Part shown: one piece after another, positions 60,616 to 64,000 of the stretch | Layout: each line of letters starts with the position of its first letter | How positions within the stretch are numbered: position 1 is the stretch's first letter | Origin: Haladaptatus caseinilyticus | GTDB taxonomy: Archaea; Halobacteriota; Halobacteria; Halobacteriales; Haladaptataceae | Assembly (NCBI RefSeq): GCF_026248685.1 | Contig: NZ_CP111036.1 | Location: 2,170,001-2,234,000, forward strand | Direction: 5' to 3' | DNA: 64,000 bases | Translations under genes and position numbers: made by a program | The notes under the pieces: generated by a model | Database searches by the model: none | Told to the model about the DNA's origin: nothing | The model's input: the letters and a program-made list of their open reading frames with translations, nothing else

Positions 60616-61596
60616 CTAGCGCGTTAATCGCACGTCCAGACAGACGTTCAGTTCGTGCGGTGCGTATGATCGAACCTCTCGTCTCGTCTCGACCGAAACG
60701 TCGTACTCCGGTTCCGCCGCGCCGCGAATCGCCGCTTCACCCGGGCCGAACGGGTCGTCTTCGTGCTGGATGTCGTAGTAGTGGATTACGCACTCGTCTC
60801 CGGCGAGGCTGACTGCGGTGTCGAGGAACTCGTTCGCGCTGTGAGGGAGGTTCATCACGAGACGGTCCGCCCAGTCTTCGTACTCGGATGCGACTTCCCG
60901 AACGTCGCCAGCGATCGCCGTCACTCGGTCTTCGATCCCGTTCCGACGTGCGTTTTCCCGAAGGTACCCTATCGCCACGTCGTTGAGGTCAGTTCCGACG
61001 ACCTGTGCATCTCGCTTTGCGAAAGGAATAACGAACGGGCCGACACCTGCGAACATATCGAACGCTCGCTCGTCGGGGACGACCTGTTCCGCGACGCGGT
61101 GACGCTCGGTGGCGAGACGAGGGGAAAAGTACACCCGTGCGACGTCCAGTGCGAACTCACAGCCATATTCGCGGTGAACGGTTTCAGTCTCGTCGCCTGC
61201 AAGCAGGTCCCAATCGCGGACGCGGGTCTCGCCCTTGATTTTCGACGCACGGTTGAGCACCGTTTTAACGGGAAATGCGGACGACACGAGTGCATCGGCG
61301 ATTTCTCGCGCACGGTCGTCGTCGTCCTCGTCGATGAGGACGATGTCCCCGAGTCGCTCGTACGTCGGTTCGAATCCGAGGATATCGACGGGCATATCCG
61401 GGGTTTCACGGGTTGGAACGTCGTGTTCAACGACTTCGAGCGCGTCCGGAACACCATCAGGATCGACGATCGGAACGAAAAGCCACCCGCCTTCGACGAC
61501 GATTTCGAGGTCTTCCGCTATCAGGTCGGACTCCGCGAGTTGGCGGCGCGTCGTTTCGCCGCGTTCCCGTTCGACGCGCACACAAGGCGCTTTCAT
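60616..61596 (-). CDS. trm5: tRNA (guanine(37)-N1)-methyltransferase Trm5
   Basis: A 326-residue archaeal m1G37 methyltransferase, which protects the reading frame. The SAM site is ERAFDMFAGVGPFVIPFAKRD, followed by VVGTDLNDVAIGYLRENARRNGIEDRVTAI and the catalytic NLPHSANEFL. The N-terminal D1 domain is shortened and acidic. The start MKAPCVRVERERGET was chosen; the longer frame upstream looks non-coding. Confidence 0.93.
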   Translation of the reverse strand: MKAPCVRVERERGETTRRQLAESDLIAEDLEIVVEGGWLFVPIVDPDGVPDALEVVEHDVPTRETPDMPVDILGFEPTYERLGDIVLIDEDDDDRAREIADALVSSAFPVKTVLNRASKIKGETRVRDWDLLAGDETETVHREYGCEFALDVARVYFSPRLATERHRVAEQVVPDERAFDMFAGVGPFVIPFAKRDAQVVGTDLNDVAIGYLRENARRNGIEDRVTAIAGDVREVASEYEDWADRLVMNLPHSANEFLDTAVSLAGDECVIHYYDIQHEDDPFGPGEAAIRGAAEPEYDVSVETRREVRSYAPHELNVCLDVRLTR

Positions 61597-61970
61597 ACAG
61601 TGGTCTTGCCGGAAGCGAGCGTTAACGCTGACGCTTCGGGCGCGGGCAACGTTCGAATTCGTCCATCCCAACGGACACTTGAGCGTCAAAAACCGTCGCT
61701 TGTCGAGGGAGCGGGGTGTCCGTTGTTGACACGGTAATCGAACGGCGTCGTTTCGATTTTTCGGAAGAACGGTCCCAGCGTGGGCGAAACCATCATATTA
61801 TAATCAGTTGTTTGACGAGCCGATACCGGGGGGAGGATTCGTCCCGGAGCCGCGTACGAAGCCATAGTTATCGAGGTAACTAGCTAAACGATTTCGAACA
61901 GTGGCATCGATTTATTCCCAGTCTCGCTGTACCGCGGTTTGGCTCGAACGCACAGAGCCGGTGTACCATC
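61597..61970. other. 374-base divergent intergenic region
   Basis: No gene is supported. AT-rich blocks occur at about 61790-61805 (ATATTATAATC) and 61907-61916 (GATTTATTCC). The latter is 55-64 bases before the ATG at 61971 and could be its TATA box with a short leader. I see no long repeat or hairpin. Confidence 0.4.
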
Positions 61971-62621
61971 ATGGCACAACAATTCCAACAGCGACCGGAG
62001 ACACAGCAACCGGAGACACAGCAACAGTACGGAACCAGCGAACAGTCACAGCGATATCGACCGATCGGCCAGCAAGTGCGCCAGCGATACGAAGAGTCGG
62101 TTCCCAGCGAAGTCCGTCTCGCCGTCGATGATTTGGAAAAAGTTTCGACCACGGCCGAGTGGGCGAAAGTGAAAGCGACCCAGCGTGGGCTCCCCCACGT
62201 TGCGAGCGTCTGCGATGACATTCAGGAGATTTCGGAACTCCAGAAGAAACTCATCATCCGCCAGTCGCCGTTCAGTCAAGCGATCGGTCAGTGCTCGCTG
62301 CAGGTCATGCAGGACGGTCTCCAGCAACTGCAACAGCACGTCGACAAGCCTGAAGTGCAGGATACCATCGAACACACACGACAGTCGCTCGACTCTATCG
62401 GCAAGGGGATCGGTGCGCTCCAGTCCCTTCAGGAGCAACAAACCGGAGGACAGATAGGACAGGGTAGCGAGCAGATGGGCCGACAATTCGGCGGAATGGG
62501 TCAACAAACCGGTGGTCAGATGGGCCAACAGGGCAGCGGAATGGGCCAGCAAGGTGGCAAACAAATGGGCTATCAAGGCGGTATGCAACAATCGGAGCAG
62601 TTCCCCGGACAGCAGTACTGA
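61971..62621 (+). CDS. Gln/Gly/Met-rich low-complexity protein
   Basis: A 216-residue protein in three parts. Residues 1-45 are Gln-rich with short repeats (PETQQ twice). Residues 45-150 are helical and carry the only ordinary sequence (VRLAVDDLEKVSTTAEWAKVKATQRGLPHVASVCDDIQEISELQKKLI). Residues 150-216 are Gly/Gln/Met repeats such as GQMGQQGSGMGQQGG. This tail resembles prion-like or phase-separating segments of eukaryotic proteins. No catalytic motif or membrane helix; function unknown. Confidence 0.8.
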   Translation: MAQQFQQRPETQQPETQQQYGTSEQSQRYRPIGQQVRQRYEESVPSEVRLAVDDLEKVSTTAEWAKVKATQRGLPHVASVCDDIQEISELQKKLIIRQSPFSQAIGQCSLQVMQDGLQQLQQHVDKPEVQDTIEHTRQSLDSIGKGIGALQSLQEQQTGGQIGQGSEQMGRQFGGMGQQTGGQMGQQGSGMGQQGGKQMGYQGGMQQSEQFPGQQY

Positions 62622-62700
62622 ACGACTCCGACGAACGATCCTATTTCTTCGACCGGGTGCGTTTCGCGCCGTTTAACCGACGGCAACGCAGAATAGCCGT

Positions 62701-63507
62701 ATGCTCACCTTTATCGGACTCGGCCTGTACGACGAGCGTTCCATCACCGTCGAAGGCCGTGACGCGATCGCCGACGCGGACAGACTGTTTGCCGAATTCT
62801 ACACCAGCAAACTTATCGGAGCGGATGTCACCGATCTCGAATCGTTCCACGACAAGGATATCGAGGTCCGTGACCGCGCGGGTGTCGAGCAGGACCCCGA
62901 AACGATACTCGCCGCCGCGGAATCGGGACACGCCGCCTTCCTCACCGCGGGGGACACCATGATTTCGACGACCCACGTCGACCTTCGACTCCGCGCCGAA
63001 GAGCGTGGTATCGACACGCGAGTCATCCACGCCCCGACGGCCGAATCCGCTGCGAGCGGACTCACCGGACTGCAAAACTATCGCTTCGGGAAGGCAACGA
63101 CGCTTCCGTTCGACTACGCCCACGGCGCGGACGGTCTCCCGGCGAGCGTGACGAACGTGCTTGACGAAAACCGGAACCGTGGCCTCCATACCCTCGTCTA
63201 CCTCGATATCAAAGTCGGCTGGAACCCGTCCGGAACGGGTGACGCCGATGCGGAAGACGAGTACATGACCGCCGACCTTGCCGCGGAGATGCTCGCCGAT
63301 GGATACGAGGACGTGCTCGCCGTCGTCGTCGCACGTGCAGGCAGTCCCGAGCCGCTAGTCGAAGCCGACCGGTTGTCCGAACTCACAAAACGCGACTTCG
63401 GCGACCCGCTCCACCTCCTCGTGATTCCGGGCGACCTGCACCACATCGAAGCGGACGCCCTCGAATCGCTCGCAGGCGCTCCGAGCCAGCTTCTCGACGT
63501 CGAATAG
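62701..63507 (+). CDS. dphB: Diphthine synthase
   Basis: A 268-residue tetrapyrrole-methylase-fold SAM methyltransferase that trimethylates the modified histidine of elongation factor 2 in the diphthamide pathway. The N-terminus MLTFIGLGLYDERSITVEG, the middle AAFLTAGDTMISTTHVDLRLRAEERGIDTRVIHAPT and the segment AASGLTGLQNYRFGKATTLPF are all typical of archaeal DphB. Confidence 0.93.
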   Translation: MLTFIGLGLYDERSITVEGRDAIADADRLFAEFYTSKLIGADVTDLESFHDKDIEVRDRAGVEQDPETILAAAESGHAAFLTAGDTMISTTHVDLRLRAEERGIDTRVIHAPTAESAASGLTGLQNYRFGKATTLPFDYAHGADGLPASVTNVLDENRNRGLHTLVYLDIKVGWNPSGTGDADAEDEYMTADLAAEMLADGYEDVLAVVVARAGSPEPLVEADRLSELTKRDFGDPLHLLVIPGDLHHIEADALESLAGAPSQLLDVE

Positions 63508-63622
63508 CGGTACGAAACGTCGTTGTTCTTCGTAATACAGTCCCGTTCGATAGCGCCGCCGCTCAGCGATCGAGTGCGTCAAAAATGGGATTCGTTAGTC
63601 GAAGTCGGACTCGGTGTCCGGG

Positions 63623-64000
63623 TTAGTTCTCTCGGCGGAGCGCGAGGAGCGCAGCGGCGAGGAGTGCGACAACGGAGATGGCGACACCGAAACCAGGCTG
63701 ACCGTCACCGTTCGTGGTGGACGTCGTGGTCGTCGTGGTGTCGTTGTTCTCGTCCGGCGTGGTGGACGTCGTCGTGGTGTCGTCCGTGCCGGGCGAGGTG
63801 GTCGTCGTGGTCGTCGTGGTCGTCGTCGTGGTCGTCGTGGTGTCCTCTGGGTCTTCCTGAGCGTTGTTCAGGACACCCTCGATGGAGGACGACTGACCGT
63901 TGACGATTGCTTTGACCGTGAACTCGGTACCGTTCTCGTATTCGCTGAAGTCCATCATGCCTTCGAAGGAACCGTCTTCGCCGACCGTCAGGTCGTTGAG
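63623..64000 (-). CDS. C-terminus of a PGF-CTERM surface protein (partial)
   Basis: The open frame runs off the right end of the window and its start lies beyond it. The visible part is beta-rich surface-domain sequence (LTVGEDGSFEGMMDFSEYENG), a Thr-rich spacer of about 50 residues with Asp, and a final GDGQPGFGVAISVVALLAAALLALRREN. The last part is a PGF-CTERM signal, normally processed by archaeosortase ArtA and tied to lipid. The domain resembles the ends of haloarchaeal S-layer glycoproteins, but most of the protein is outside the window. The Thr codons form a low-complexity DNA tract at about 63700-63850. Confidence 0.75.
   Translation of the reverse strand, partial: LNDLTVGEDGSFEGMMDFSEYENGTEFTVKAIVNGQSSSIEGVLNNAQEDPEDTTTTTTTTTTTTTTTSPGTDDTTTTSTTPDENNDTTTTTTSTTNGDGQPGFGVAISVVALLAAALLALRREN

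Noticed and set aside
63700-63850. Repeated GTCGTGGT-like units resembling a repeat array
   Set aside because: These are Thr codons of the surface-protein spacer on the minus strand; no spacers of equal length and no CRISPR-type repeats.

Overview
The window looks like the chromosome of a haloarchaeon (class Halobacteria). It has high GC, very acidic proteins, and many genes with a TATA-like element about 25-35 bases before the ATG, as expected for leaderless transcripts. It carries archaeal housekeeping genes (MptE, GatE, Trm5, TrmJ, Fen1, Gar1, SRP19, diphthine synthase, pantoate kinase), twin-arginine lipoproteins, PGF-CTERM surface proteins and a bacterioruberin pigment cluster. The genus cannot be fixed from the sequence; Haladaptatus or a relative is a guess. 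I saw no insertion sequence, integrase, CRISPR array, rRNA gene or clear pseudogene. The one tRNA is tRNA-Thr(CGU).

Layout. 0.2-6.5 kb: ferredoxin, a DUF5519 protein, an EamA exporter, a ThDP enzyme, a methyltransferase, a CPxCG mini-protein and an FAD-linked oxidase. 6.6-8.1 kb: folP-mptE pterin operon. 8.2-11 kb: a coupled two-gene unit of a CHAT (caspase-like) protein and a KaiC/RecA-like protein that has lost its Walker A. 11.2-17.2 kb: trmJ, PAP2 phosphatase, DUF389 and HPP membrane proteins, gatE. 17.6-21.8 kb: a receiver-PAS-PAS protein, a PH-domain pair and a Tat-exported protein. 21.9-28 kb: fumC, then a sugar-type ABC importer operon. 28-38 kb: BolA, an ATP-grasp/retropepsin fusion, a presenilin-type protease, an ornithine cyclodeaminase homologue, small membrane proteins, GNAT and methyltransferase genes, and a single-cysteine DsbA-like lipoprotein. 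36.7-38.7 kb: fen1, gar1, srp19. 38.7-42.2 kb: divergent btuF and btuCD. 42.9-47 kb: crtD-lyeJ-cruF with convergent crtB. 47-50.7 kb: GerW-like protein, a membrane-anchored HTH regulator, a divergent DUF7344 gene, pantoate kinase. 50.9-55.6 kb: a cytochrome oxidase cluster (coxC, coxA, coxB). 55.7-64 kb: acyl-CoA synthetase, GNAT protein, tRNA-Thr, trm5, a Gln/Gly-rich protein, dphB, and the C-terminus of a PGF-CTERM surface protein cut by the window end.

How the genes work together. The crt cluster makes C50 bacterioruberin from GGPP-derived carotenoid; the phytoene desaturase CrtI step is not obviously here. The cox genes supply the core subunits of an aa3-type terminal oxidase. btuFCD form one corrinoid importer and the 23.5-28 kb operon one carbohydrate importer. 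The best candidate for an undescribed system is the CHAT plus KaiC-like pair at 8173-10973. Next come a palindromic TATA element exactly midway between btuF and btuC, and a possible tiny gene overlapping the start of coxA.
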